Notes under the pieces: model-generated
Database searches by the model: none
What the model was told of the DNA's origin: nothing
What the model saw: the letters and a program-made list of their open reading frames with translations, nothing else
Translations under genes and position numbers: made by a program
NCBI GenBank assembly: GCA_027922465.2
Contig: BQMF02000002.1
Span: 1,426,001 to 1,490,000, forward strand
DNA from: Turritopsis dohrnii
Taxonomy: Eukaryota; Cnidaria; Hydrozoa; Anthoathecata; Oceaniidae
Reading direction: 5' to 3'
Length of the DNA stretch: 64,000 nucleotides
Shown here: piece by piece, positions 47,879 through 60,344 of the stretch
Layout: each line of letters starts with the position of its first letter
Numbering within the stretch: position 1 is the stretch's first letter

Positions 47879-50800
47879 CATAGTCACAAGAAAAAAACTA
47901 GTCTGGAATCAGGACCGTTTTCGGGCCGTTTCTTATGAATAAGTCGGGTTCCGTGAAAAACTAGAACCCATGCTTTTTTATGGTGCAAAAAATCTTTAAA
48001 TCAGGCTGGAAGCTTTAGATTTTTTGAATTATTTTTCACTTCCTTTGGTCTTCCAGGGACAAGTTTCACCATTTTTGGCTGTTAAATAAACTCAAGGTAT
48101 CCCTATATTTTGTTTTCCTCGAGGATATGAAGAGTATAGCGAGAATTAGCGATCGAAATGGGTTGATGTTGTGACACAGAGAGACAGGATGTTTCGTTGA
48201 TAACCCTCGAGCAAATTAAGAAAATGAATATACATAATATGTTATGTGAATGTTATTTCGAAGAACAACAATTGGGAAGGGGAATAGGTTCTATCATATG
48301 AAATTTTCTTTGCTATTTTTATGCATATAGCCAGCTACAGCTAGAAGTATATGTATACAATATATTGTGTTTATAAAGTCTCTTGTTACAAAATATGCTA
48401 TTTCAAAAATGTAAGTAATAAATGAAATTAAAATAAATAAAATTATGAAATTCTATTGCAAAGAAATCTTCGTCTGCTAAAAAATATTAAACTGAAAAAT
48501 TTATTATATTAAACTTATTACATATTATATATTAAACTTCTTATATATAACAGCCAATTTCTAGACAAGGCCCTTAGAGAATCAGGTAACTCTATTTCTA
48601 CAAAGACAAAGATAATGACCATTATCCATTGATCATTCTCGTATTTTTTTAGGTGCTCTACTTAGAAAAATTTTACGAAAAGCTTTCTGCAATATACTTT
48701 TATAGAATTTTATCATTTTCTATAATTTGATTTACAAGTGTCATTTATTACTTACAAAGTCTTTTGAATAAAATTGTTACAAAATGTTTTAAAAAATGTA
48801 TTCCTTTACAATGTATATATCTATGATCAGCCCATTTCTTCCTGTTTTCCCATATGTAACTTTGATTTCAGGATATATCCCTACTTTAAACCTACCAGTC
48901 AAAAGTATTCCACCATCAAGTTCCACAACAAGACAATCTATAATTATCTTTTTTCCTGAACATAAGAAATTTTAACGACAATTCCTTTTTACCATTCAAT
49001 TCCCTTATTCTAAGCATATACAGCCTGCAAGACTTGATAATTTTATTATTTTTTATGCAACTCAATAATTCCAGTGACACAACTCATATTTATGGGCCAT
49101 GAAAGAGCCTCTTAACTAGAAAAAACAGTTCTGGTTTTAGCCATTTTAGACAATTAAAATTTCCTTGCACTTAATCAAATAGCCCCCTCAAATAAACTTC
49201 TGTTCTGCAGTCCCTGTTATGTTATTATGACAAAAAGAAATATGTAGCTGCTTCATTATCTCAGTCTACATAACCAGTTTCTTTTATTAATCATGTGCTG
49301 TGAATTTACAACCCAAACACTCAAATCTTCCAACACAACAAAGTTCATGTTTATGCTTCCAAAATTATTGCACAACCACATCAAGTTCTCATATTACTCA
49401 GTCATAAATGTCAAGGTAGCACCAAGGTTTTTAGTTAGTGAGTCAAGTTCTTCGAGGTTGTGGTCTATTAGATGCATTAGGCACAGTTGCAATTTGTTTG
49501 TTGATGTTATAACATTGAATGTGTCCATAGGTCAAAGCCATTTTTCATGTCTATTTTCTAACATGCTTATATCCAAGCAAATCTAAAAAAGGGATCAGAA
49601 TCAGCATGCATTCATTGATGGAATTCGTCAAATATATTTGGTATCTATACGATATGTACTCTGGAGTCATCAATAAAAAGAAGGGTGCAATAATAGTAGA
49701 TTGGACGTTGCAGTAGATATTAATAATAGGTAGGGAGGGGTAGAATAATTGGTGACAACTTGCAGGAGTCAGCACACTTGAATATTACTTTGGGCTTATA
49801 GAGTCAGCGAGTGTAAGAAAGTGCATTTTCCTCCCTTCCTACGGAAGCCGAGGAAGGCCAATCTGAATTTCTCGATAAAATCTCAATTTCAAAGTTCAAA
49901 TCTTAATTTCAAAGTTCAAATCTTAATTTCAAAGTTCAAATCTCAATTTCAAAGTTCAAATCCACATTTCAAAGTTTAAACCCGAATTTTAAAATTTAAA
50001 CAATGTAGACATACAAAGTAGACATCCTGGTGTCGATCAAAGAAGGCAAATCATACGCGAATGCAGATTTGAGCGGCAAATTCGATTCGCAAATAAGTAA
50101 AATAATTAAAAGACGTGAAAATAAGCTATTACTAAAAAAGAGACAAACTTAGGGAATGAACGTCTTCACCGTGATGATTTTTTGACGATTTTGCATTCTG
50201 TGTCAGAGGCTTAAAAATAGACGAAGAGTAATGCATAAATTCAGGTGAACCTGTCAACCATTGTAGACAAATGAATACAAAATACGTGCATAACGTGTAT
50301 TTTGACATTAGAATTTACTGTAAATCGTTGTCATTTCCAACGAATCCAACCAACACTCGACATTCGATCGATCAGCAGGTGTATATCGTGAGGGAGTCGT
50401 TGGGTGGATGTGAACTCTTGTCAATTTAAGTAAAATAGACCCTTCCCCTATTCTCTTTCAAATTTCATGTAAAATTTCATTGTTCATTGTAAAAAAGGTT
50501 TATCTTCAGACTGTGACTATATCAGTTATTTCTTAAAATTGTCAGTCCGCGGCCTGTAAAATATTAAATTCATATTTGCGGGAATGAGGTAAGAGTAAAT
50601 ATGTCAAGAAGAAAACTCGCAACAACAATTTCTCAGCCATATTGTTTGTTAATATGTAACTCCGATTACCGATTTCCTTAAAAATCCGAATTTGAAAACA
50701 AAAATATGGATTTGAACTTTAAAACGGATTTTAGATTTTGAAATGTAGATTTAAACTTTGAAATGTAGATTTGAACTTTGAAATGTAGATTTAAACTTTG

Positions 50801-52509
50801 AAATGTAGATTTGAACTTTGAAATGTAGATTTGAACTTTGAAATGTAGATTTGAACTTTGAAATTGAGATTTTATCGAAAAATTTGGATTGGCCCTTTTC
50901 GGCTTCCGTACCTTCCCTATCTTCATCAGAAATTAATTGAAATTCTTAAAGCAAATAAATACCTTAAATCCATAAATTATTCTGTTCACAAGGAACTTTA
51001 TTGATAGCAAAGCTAGAATCCAAACTGCTATGTCTTTTGTAGATGCAATTTCTTTATTTGTTTTGGAATGTTTTGGTTTTAAGACAAGCTAGTCATGATG
51101 GAGATAATTACGTAAAAAAAAACCACTTTGGGAGTACTTCTGCCTAGAGAAACTTTTATCTCAGCCATTTTTATTATCTCTCAGTAATATGGCACATAGG
51201 TTGAGATTTAGGTTTACTTTAACCACTAAAACAGACTTTTGAGAGGTGTAGGGGATGAGAACAATGAAAACACAGGGTCTTACATGAAAGTGTGCCCAAT
51301 TAATGCTTTTATGATATGTATATATAGCTATAGAATAAGCTGTTTTCAGAGTCTGCTTCAGTATCCTTGAATATCCAAGTTCAATGATTTCATTTTAATA
51401 TAAGTCCGCAACAATTTCGTTCTAGTTTTGTCAGATTTCATCTTGTGAGGCTGTTGTTTATCTTTCTTAAAAGAAAAGGTTCTTGTGCAAATGTACAGCA
51501 TGAGCAAATTTTCAAGTAAATTCATTGAAGGTTATTTCTTCATAACATGGTCATCTCTGGTTCTCATTTTAGAAATAAGTCAAGGATGTCGGAATCTTTC
51601 ACAATGTGCTTTCCTTGTTGTCAACAGCAGTGAAAATATATTAGAACGTACATTCCAAAATCCATTTTAATCATGAACGTCAATCAGTTTGTGCTCCAGA
51701 AAACATGCAGTGATATCGTCAAATTTTCCAGCAAGAGAACTGATAAACAATGTCGATTATTAAGCTTTCTTGAAACGTATTCATTGATATATATTCCCAA
51801 ATACATATCCATTCAAATAAACAATAATTGAAAATCTTTCAGTATCTTTGCAGTTAAAATTCTTCTTGAAAGCTTCTAACATCAGTTAAGTGAGCCAAAA
51901 TATGATTTACAATTTAAAAGCCCATAACTACAGAACACTTCTTACTGATCCCTTGAAACAAATCTTCAGTCTTGTTTGATGCACATGTATAAATTTTTGA
52001 ATAAAACTTATCAGCATCTCCATGATGATCTTTGAAAGTATAAAGCCAAACAACATCAAATTTTATTAGCTGTAGGTCAGGATAACAACCCTCTTCGACC
52101 AGTTTTTTCCATGATTTTCCTTTCAAAAACGTGTGAAGCATTTTTTCTGCAATTTTAGAGGACGTAGAATTTATCATGCTTGGAAATTAAAGCAGGAGTT
52201 AGAACGCGTTCTACCAGGCAAACCTTTCTTAATGTTTACAAGTAAACGATGCCCAACAAGAAGATTCATTAGGCATATCACCAACAACTAAAATACCTCA
52301 TCTGACTGACCACTTACTGATTTCAGATCGTGATCAATAGCCGCAAAAATTGCATCAAGGAGCATCTCCAGAAAAGAAATCTTCCTGTCTTGCTGCTACT
52401 CCTGCTTGTTTTTTGCACCATAATTGTACGGGCCGTATCAATTTGAGGTTCATGCTGCAAATCGATCGTTTAGGGCCGCATCTTCCAGACTATTTTTCTT
52501 GTGACTATG
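47879..52509. mobile_element. 4.6-kb TIR element inside Helitron copy x
   Basis: The ends CATAGTCACAAGAAAAA, continuing ACTAGTCTGGAA, and the inverted copy TTCCAGACTA then TTTTTCTTGTGACTATG match with one gap. Helitron sequence resumes on both sides. Minus-strand coding-like pieces (51914-52177; 49293-49520) look like remnants of a gene I do not recognise. A fold-back element sits inside at 49840-50910. Confidence 0.55.
49840..50910. mobile_element. Fold-back element with 20-bp tandem repeats in its inverted arms
   Basis: The termini TACGGAAGCCGA and TCGGCTTCCGTA are inverted. Next to them each arm has TCGATAAAATCTCAATTTC and an array of the 20-bp unit TTTCAAAGTTCAAATCTNNA: about six on the left (49885-49995) and nine on the right (50690-50875), in opposite orientation. 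The direct repeat CCTTCC flanks the element (49834-49839, 50911-50916). The centre (50000-50680) has no gene. Confidence 0.85.
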
Positions 52510-53005
52510 ACCTGTTCGTTCGTTCTGCACTGCCAATTATCAAAAAACTTCACTGCACTTCTTCTGTATTCTCAATATGCTTTCACATTGTAAACAAACA
52601 ACTAATCACTTACACTGTTACTGTTCTTTTATTAATCTTAAATAAAATCTAAAATGCAACAACAATAAAAGTTAAACAATAGACAGTTTAATAAACAGCA
52701 TGTATACAAACCTGTGTTTCTTCGTCAAAATAGCAAACGATAATGATAATGGGTTATTAACGAACTTAATATTTGGAAATCGTCAACCAATCAAATTGGC
52801 GAAAAAATAATTTCTTGGGTTTTGATTGGTTTAAAAATTTAGACGTCACACTTAGATTACGTAACATTAAAAAAAGTGTCTGTCGCCTCTGTGTGGTTTT
52901 ACGACGAAAAGGGAAAAAATAAGAAGGTTTTGACCGCGAAAGAAAAACCAAATGTATCACTCTCTAAAATAAAAGTGTGACACACAATCGCGAATTAGTA
53001 TAATA

Positions 53006-53855
53006 CTAGCCGCCAAGGCGGCGTCGCTCGCCGCCCATATCCACCTGCTCTGTATCACTGTATCAATAAACGTCAAATTTCCTTATAAACGGCTCGTACA
53101 ACCAGAAGCAGATTCGAAGTCACAACCTCTGGTAAAACCAATCTTTTATCAGTGTAACAATACACTCAAAACGTATAGAGAGAAAACTTCAACTTTTTAT
53201 TAACTTTTGTTTAAAAAAAGTTACGCGCTCTAACATGGGTGCTATCAAACGTAAGGGGAAAATGGATTCTCTTCTTAAAAAGATCACACGGGAGGAGAGA
53301 AGAAAAGGCACGTGCTAAATGAATCAAGTGAATAAAAAAAACGTTCGATCTGATATAAAATAGAATAGATTAAAAGAAATCGATTAAAGACAACTATTAT
53401 GACAAAAGCAAAAAAAAATTTTTTTTTTTACCTATAGGTTTTTAAACATTTTCATTACTCGAAAAAAAAGTTCACCCGTCTCAGACAGTCAGGCAAGGAT
53501 ACGTTAGGATACACTGGCAAACCGAGATGCTACCACGTTCTCCCACGGCTGCTTTTTGTCCAAAATGTTTTATCAGTTAGTTTTTTTGTATTTAGTTGAT
53601 GTACTGTTTTCAAAGCCAAGTCAACGCGGAATATAAAACTAACAATAATGATAAAAACAAAACGTTATTCCTATTAGTTCATCAGCCAAAAAAAGTCACG
53701 TTCGATTGGGGTTGCAATGTATTTGCTTCGAACTCACGTCGCACACAAAAAAAGAAATAATTTTGCTCACAACTCAATCTACCATTTTGCGTGACTTACA
53801 AACAAACAAACAAACAGACAAACGGAGAATCGGCTATTAATATATAGAAGATAGA
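53006..53855 (-). mobile_element. Helitron 3' part, minus strand (copy w)
   Basis: CTAG at 53006-53009, hairpin GGCGGCG-TCGCT-CGCCGCC at 53017-53035, adjacent base A. It begins six bases after the 5' end of copy x, so two Helitrons abut. It may continue at 57950, beyond the Helitron inserted at 53856 (see copy c). Confidence 0.65.
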
Positions 53856-56800
53856 CTAGCCGCCCAGGCGGCGTCGCTCGGCACCCAGGTTCAGCATGTG
53901 TCCAGTTCACAAAAAACAAATTGAAGAACTGGCAATGATAAGTTTGCCCATGTTGTAGAGTGTGGAATGTAACTGGTAAAACTTTTTATCAGTTTTAGTC
54001 AATGTGAGTTGAGCCGACATGAAACAACCAAATTATCGAAATGATAAGGAAACTAAATCATCTAAACACTTTTTGTACTAAGTATTGACCGAAAACCATA
54101 TTTTTCAAAAGTAACTTTTACGCAAAACAAATCATAGCAAAGTTGATGCAAAGCTATACACCCAAGCATCCAACAACTTCATGTTTAAAATGTATTCACG
54201 GGTTCAGTAACACTGGAGCTGATCTGCATAAAAATTATTTTTTACCCTGGAGACGTGAAACACAAACAAACGTCGCATTAAAATACCTTACCACAGTCCA
54301 AAATCATGCTTTTACATCCAGAAGATTTAACGCATAACCAAATAGTAATATAACAAAGAAGTGAAGTATATAATATTGTATATGCAGAATAAAAGAAGTA
54401 AATATATAACTTAAGCGTAAAACACAGCAATACATAACACATAACACTATATACCCAGCCACACAAAAGCAAACATTGAATAACATTACAAATATGTGAA
54501 TTGAAAACAAATCTATATCTTCTAACTGTGGGTTTTCTTTCAAAATTTTCAAATTGCATAATGTTATTGACCAACCCACCATCCACATCATGATATGAAG
54601 CCATGAGTTTCATATATTTATTGCTATTGTATTTTTTATTTTGTTTTTCTAAAATAAAAAAGATTTTGAAGAATGCATATTGATTACAGAAAACCTAATC
54701 GTATTATGTGGATATTGAAAGAAAAAATTCAAACTAAAAGAATGTTCGAGAACAAATTTACCTTAAAAATAATAATTAAAAACACAAACGTAAAGACAGA
54801 AATTTGTATAGCTAAAGAATCTTTAACAACTGAAAACATTCTGTGGAACCATTTTTGAAAACAGGGTAAATTCTCTTTTGCTGGCTAATTCAAAACATAA
54901 CAGTAAACAACCCTGCATTCTTTATTTATTCAGCATACTAACTGTGTTCTAACTAAATGGACATATACTATTTTAACTTTCGTTTAACTTCAAACATAAG
55001 AAAACCAATTCACATAATCATGTTTGTAAACAACATTGATCATCTTCTGCAGCCATTTTCAAACACTTATAAACTGTTTGCTTCCTATATTCATACCTGT
55101 AAACAAATTTTAATAACACTTCTAATAACACTTTATTTACTTTCCAGCACACTTTTCTACTGCAAACACATAAAATATCCTTGCTCCTACTCTCTTTAAT
55201 ATTTCTTCGTTAGTGAAATTTGTCTGCCACTTTTATAACACTCAAAGACAAAAACACTGGTTTCTAAGTTCCCCAGCACTGTTTTTATGTTATTTTTATG
55301 TAAATCTTCCGTTAATAATAAGCCGTTTATGTACCTAAAATGCGTAAATAAACCCACCAACTTCCCATCAAGAGTTGGTTGTGAATAAAAATGGCAAGTA
55401 ACAAATAAACATCATCTTTTCTACAGCCATTTTTAAACAACTTTCACTGCACTTTGCACTTTGCACTGCACGTCTGTATACTAAAAATTGATAACTCACT
55501 TACGCATGTTCTGCAATACAATACAATAACAGTAAAAGTATAACAATAAAAGTTTTATAATTATTATATTAAAACTTTCCGGTTTCTTCTTCAAAAGAGC
55601 AGCAGAAATGAAGAACCTTATTACCAAACTCCGTTGCTATGAATTTTTCAGCCAATCAAAATTGCGGATTTCAAGAGTTTTCCTTTATTAGCAAATAAAA
55701 ACAACCAGCACCGGGGCTTCCCCATATATAACATCCTTGTTCAAAACGACCGTTCCCTCATTTTGATGCAAAAGGAAACGGTTTCATTTCGGCCTTTTTA
55801 TTTGGGCATATAATCCCATTGGCAAATGGACTAACTACCGCTATATGACCACGATTAAGAAGATTTTGACCATAAATTTTGAAAAAAACCATCACTCTTT
55901 AAGTTAAATGTGTTATAAACTACACGGATTAGTAGAGCCCGATTTATACCCAGAAGATGAAATGAAGAACACGCGCAAAACTATTTACCAAATATTTACC
56001 TAATCATAATGAAAATTTTAACCCTGGAGACAACATCGCAACACTTAAAATGCCCTACTATTGATCGAAAACTATTTTTTGATATACAGAAAATGCAAAG
56101 TAACTCCTATGTAAAACAAATCATAATAAAACTAATAAAAAGCTATACACCAAAGAATCCAACATCCAACTATTATAATAATGCGTATAAATGCATACGT
56201 GTATCACTGGAACTGAACTGAATAAAGGTTTTGTAAAATTATATTTTACCCTAGAGACGTGAAACAAAGATTGCAACACTTAAAATGCCCTACTTCACAC
56301 CAAAATCATGTTTTTACATGCAGAAGATTTAATGCAGAAACAAATGACAATACAACAAAGAAGTACATATCGTATACGCAGAATAGAAGTAACTTTAGTG
56401 TAAAAAAAGCAATACATAATACAGAACAAAAAAGTAAACATTGAATAACATTACGAAATGTGAATTGAAAACAAATCGATACCTTCCAACTGTTTCTTTC
56501 GTGCTGAAGTTACATTAGACAGAATTCTTAAAATTGATAATATGTTCTTCATCAACCATCAACATCATGATGTAAACCATGAGTTTCATTTCTTCATGGT
56601 TATTGTATTTTTTAGTTTGCTTATCTAAAAGAAAAAATATTTCGAATGCATAATGATTCAAATACCTAATTGTAGTATGACAAACAAACAAACAAACAAA
56701 AAGGAACTCCCAGAACATATATTAAACTTAAAAACAATAATTGAAGACACAGACTTAATAACAGAATTTGTATAGCTAAAGATTTTGTAACATATGAAAA

Positions 56801-57949
56801 CATTCAAATAACATACAAAAACCTAAATATACTATGACGATATTGAAAGAAAGCAAAACAAACTAAAAGAAACTTCAAGTACACATTTACCTTATGAATA
56901 ATAATTAAAAACACAAACGCAATGGCAGTATTTCTATATCTAAAGAGTTTATAATAAAAGAAAACATTCACATTTTTATTCTGAAATCAAATCTCTTCTG
57001 GCTAATTCACAACAGTTAAACAACCCTTTATTCTTTAATTATCCAGCATATTAACTGTGTTCTAACTAAAAAGATATATACTATTTTAACTTTCGTTTAA
57101 CTTCAAACAAAATAGGGTACCTTTCACTACCAGTTCACATCATCATGTTAGTAACAGCATTGATCATCTTCTGCAGCAATTTTCAAACAATTCGAAACTC
57201 TTTACTTCTATTTTCATACCTGTAAACAAAATAAAACACTTTTTACTTACTTTCCAGCACCAACATATACACTTTCGCAACCATTCTTATAATCTGAAAG
57301 ACATAAAACTGCTTTCTTCGTTTGGGAAAACTGCTTTTATACTTATAGGAAGTAGTAACCGAAAACTTTCTGTATTTTCCAGTAGATTTTGTACTGTAAA
57401 CACTGTACATACCTCTGCAAACTTTCTTTAATTTCCAGGAAGTTTCTACTGTACGTCCATCCACATTTTCTACAGCAAACATGTACGTACTAAATATACT
57501 TTCTTTCTGCCATGTTGCAATGTTTTATTGCACTGAAAAACATAAATCAGACTTGTTCATTTGCCAGAACTGTTCTTATTCTGAATGTGATGTAAATTTT
57601 CCGTTAATAATAAGCTTTTTATGCATTTTAAGTACGTAAATAAATTAAAAACTTCGCATCACCATTCGTCGTGAATAAATAAATTTAGCAACGGATTTTG
57701 TTGCTATCGATTTTTGATTTTCGGCAACCAATCAAAATAGCGAAAAAAGGTTTTTTTGCGTTTTGATTGGTTTAAAAAACGTGAGTTGAATTAAACGTCA
57801 CACTTAGATTACGTGACATTAGAAAAGTGTCTATCGCCGCTGCGTGGTTTTACGACGAAAAGGGAGAAAATAAGACGGTTTTGACCGTTAAAAAAAAGTG
57901 AATATATCACTCTCTAAAATAAAAGTGGTATGCACAAAGCGAATTAGTA
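53856..57949 (-). mobile_element. 4.1-kb Helitron, minus strand (copy c)
   Basis: 3' CTAG at 53856-53859 with a decayed hairpin (GGCGGCG-TCGCT-CGGCACC); 5' end TACTAATTCGCTTTG (minus) at 57949. The body repeats itself: the segment with CTTCCAACTGTTTC and CATGAGTTTCAT occurs near 54520 and 56485, about 1.96 kb apart. No Rep/helicase frame, so non-autonomous or worn out. Confidence 0.6.
57294..57570. repeat. 277-bp direct repeat, unit 1
   Basis: Aligned without gaps to 57954-58230 at an exact offset of 660. Each unit has a minus-strand open frame starting MFAVEN and reading KKVCRG, YSVYST, TGKYRKFS, KRRKQFYVFQ. Differences between the two frames are mostly amino-acid changing. Confidence 0.8.
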
Positions 57950-58640
57950 TAAACTGAAAGACATAAAACTGCTTTCTTCGTTTGGCAAAACTGCTTTTAT
58001 ACTTATGCGAAGTAGTAATTGAAAACTTTCTGTATTTTCCAGTAGTTTTTGTACTGTAAACACTGTAAATACCTCTGCAAACTTTCTTCACTTTCCAGCA
58101 AGTTTTTACTGTACATCCATCCATATTTTCTACCGCAAACATGTACGTACTAAATATACTTTCTTTCGGCCTTGTTGCAATGTTTTATTGCACTGAAAAA
58201 CATAAATCACACTTGTTCATTTGCCAGAAGTTTTTTACAGGCATTGATTTGTTAATTCATTTTTTACATTCAGAAGACTTAAAACAGAAACAAATAGCAA
58301 TATGGCTCAGAATATATATTTATACGCAAAAGCGAAGTAACTTTAGTGTAAAAAAATGGCAATACATAACACAGATCTGTGTACCCAGACATACAAAAGT
58401 AGACATTGAATAACATTACAAAATGTTAAATAAAAACAAATTGATACCTTCCAACTGTTTCGCTTGGTGTTTACTGGACTGCAATCGTTAATGAGTTTTT
58501 GAAATGATATATAGTCTGTTCTTCCCAAAACCATCAACATCATGATTAAAACCATGAGTTTCATTTCTTTAATGGTTTATGCTTTTTTTTATTACCTAAA
58601 AGAATAATATTTCAATTATATATACCATGATATGGAAAAC
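57950..58640 (-). mobile_element. Helitron body segment, probably the rest of copy w
   Basis: Begins directly after the 5' end of copy c with sequence internal to the same family (unit 2 of the 277-bp repeat at 57954-58230), then the CTTCCAACTGTTTCGC and CATGAGTTTCATTTC segment. It fits the far half of a Helitron split by copy c. Its own 5' end was not found. Confidence 0.45.
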
Positions 58641-59150
58641 CTTAGCTATCATGCTATAACAATATTGAAATAAAAAACAAAACAAAAACAAAAAATAAAA
58701 ATAAAATTCAAGTACGCATTTATCCTAACAGTAATATATAACTAAAAACACAAAATAAGAAGTAACAAATAAAAACATAATGCCAAACCCAGGCATAGTA
58801 CGTAAACGATTACCAGAAGACAAAATAATGCGTTGAACCTTCAAGAAAATTAGTATCAAAGCTAATTTTCAAATACTGAAATGCCTTTGAAATATCTTTT
58901 GTGAGTCGTTTGTCTTACTAGACTTCTTCACTTCAAGTTTTGAAGATTAACATCCATATGCAGATATAAAGAAAATATTAAAAACGTAATGACATTCAAA
59001 CCAGTGAATTCTGTGCACATTCAGCACAACTTTACTAAAGTAAACCTGAATGAGCTTGCTTCAGTTTGTATAGGAAGGGATTCCAGATTTTTTCCGGAAT
59101 GATGATTGTCACTTTCTCCTTAGTGCAAGTAGTTTCCTATTAATCTTAAA

Positions 59151-59280
59151 GTCTGTTCATAAATTATATGCACTGATTTCAGCTTTTATATAAAAACCAG
59201 GCTCAAGGGAATTTATGTAATTTGTTAAATCTGGTTTCCACATGGTAACTGAAATTAGTGCACATATTTTTTGAACAGAC
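59151..59280. repeat. 130-bp MITE with GTCTGTTCA termini
   Basis: GTCTGTTCATAAATTATATG, then GCACTGATTTCAG, is mirrored by CTGAAATTAGTGCACATATT, then TTTTGAACAGAC. It lies just before the last exon of gene B. Confidence 0.7.
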
Positions 59281-59372
59281 TATAGTTAACAGTATCATCA
59301 AGGTGCTATAGTCTATTTTCCCCCGATTTGTCTTGACTACATTGAAAAATGAATTGTTAATAAATGTTTTAG

Positions 59373-59710
59373 GTTCAATTCATTTCGATGATTGTCCAGA
59401 AGAACCGATGATCCCTATATTTTTAATCGTCACTGGAATCCTATTTTTCGTCATATTCGCGTTGGCATTCTTATGTTACGTATATCGTGAGCGTCCTGAA
59501 GTTTCAATGTGGGTAGTTGGTGCCAATATCATCATCGCTCTATTTCTGCTTGGTTGGAACATTGCTGGTTGTGTCATGGCACAGTCATTGTCAGATGGAA
59601 CATGTCATCATAAAGTTATTAAAGGCATTGTTGCCTCTTTAATGATGTCCATTGCAGGTGTTTTTGCCGTGACCATATTGTCTGTATTGAACCTTTCTGC
59701 AATCAGATAA
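59373..59710 (+). CDS. TMEM272-like protein B, last exon
   Basis: Acceptor TTTTAG, phase 1, stop TAA at 59708-59710. Opens SIHFDDCPEEPMIPIFLIV, the same block as in copy A. Helices two to four lie at TGILFFVIFALAFLCYV, ANIIIALFLLGWNIAGCVM and GIVASLMMSIAGVFAVTILS. It ends NLSAIR and lacks the acidic tail of copy A. Conserved Cys in CP and in SDGTCHHK may pair outside or in the lumen (inference). Family function is unknown. Joined with 37057-37155 it would give a protein very like A. Confidence 0.8.
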
Positions 59711-59838
59711 ACATAAATGCCATTGGGATTAGCACTAGCACTTGCACTAGCATTGGGATAAGCATTAGCACCAGAAATAACCGTGGCAGTTTGAGTATTG
59801 AATAATGACTACAGATACAAAAATTTCAGAAGTTATTA

Positions 59839-59965
59839 TAAAAACCAAAGAAAAACAACACAAATAGTAGTTTATCTTTATTATCACTAATAATTCAGCT
59901 GCTCTGAAACAAAATCATATCCTTTTCACATGTTATCATTGTTGAAAATGATCAAGAGCAATATA
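59839..59965 (+). other. 3' flank block shared with paralogue A
   Basis: TTATCTTTATTATCACTAAT, CCTTTTCACATG, ATCATTGTTGAAAA and AGAGCAATA match 18391-18492 in the same order. Confidence 0.5.
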
Positions 59966-60344
59966 ATCTTCCTGTGCTGAGATCTTATCTTCATGACTCA
60001 TAATTTTTGTTGGTATTTGTAAGATTACGTTGCCGTTAATTGTGGTTATTTAAAAATAAGTTGAAGATATTCTTCAGGGTGTAAAAATAAGTGTAGCTTT
60101 TTGTAAAACACATTTAAACTTTCAAACTATCTCTATAAAAAATATTTCCTATTTATATTCATGAGTAGTTATATTTCTATTTTCATAAAAAAGCAATTAC
60201 TTCTGTTGTTACATTAAATCACTATCCAGAAAGCTTTATCGTTTGGAAAGTTTGAAGTTACTTATGGGTCTCAATGCTTTGCTAAACTATTATATGCATT
60301 TATTGACTTTAGGACACCCGTGATGGAGTAAAGTCTTTAAAATA

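Larger units (their letters stand above)
46000..53000 (-). mobile_element. Helitron-derived block, minus strand (copy x), split by a 4.6-kb insertion
   Basis: The 5' end (minus strand TACTAATTCGCG) is at 53000. Its body (46200-47870 and 52515-53000) is the same family as 54000-57940: shared GATACCTTCCAACTGTTTC, AAACCATGAGTTT, ATACCTAATCGTATTATG, CAGCATACCAACTGTG. The left end is not sure: a perfect hairpin GGTAAAAACTTTTTACC at 46014-46030 may be its 3' stem. No Rep/helicase frame. Confidence 0.5.

Noticed and set aside
50678..50926. 82-codon minus frame with repeated FKVQIYISKFKSTFQ
   Set aside because: It is the translation of the 20-bp tandem array in the fold-back element, not a gene.
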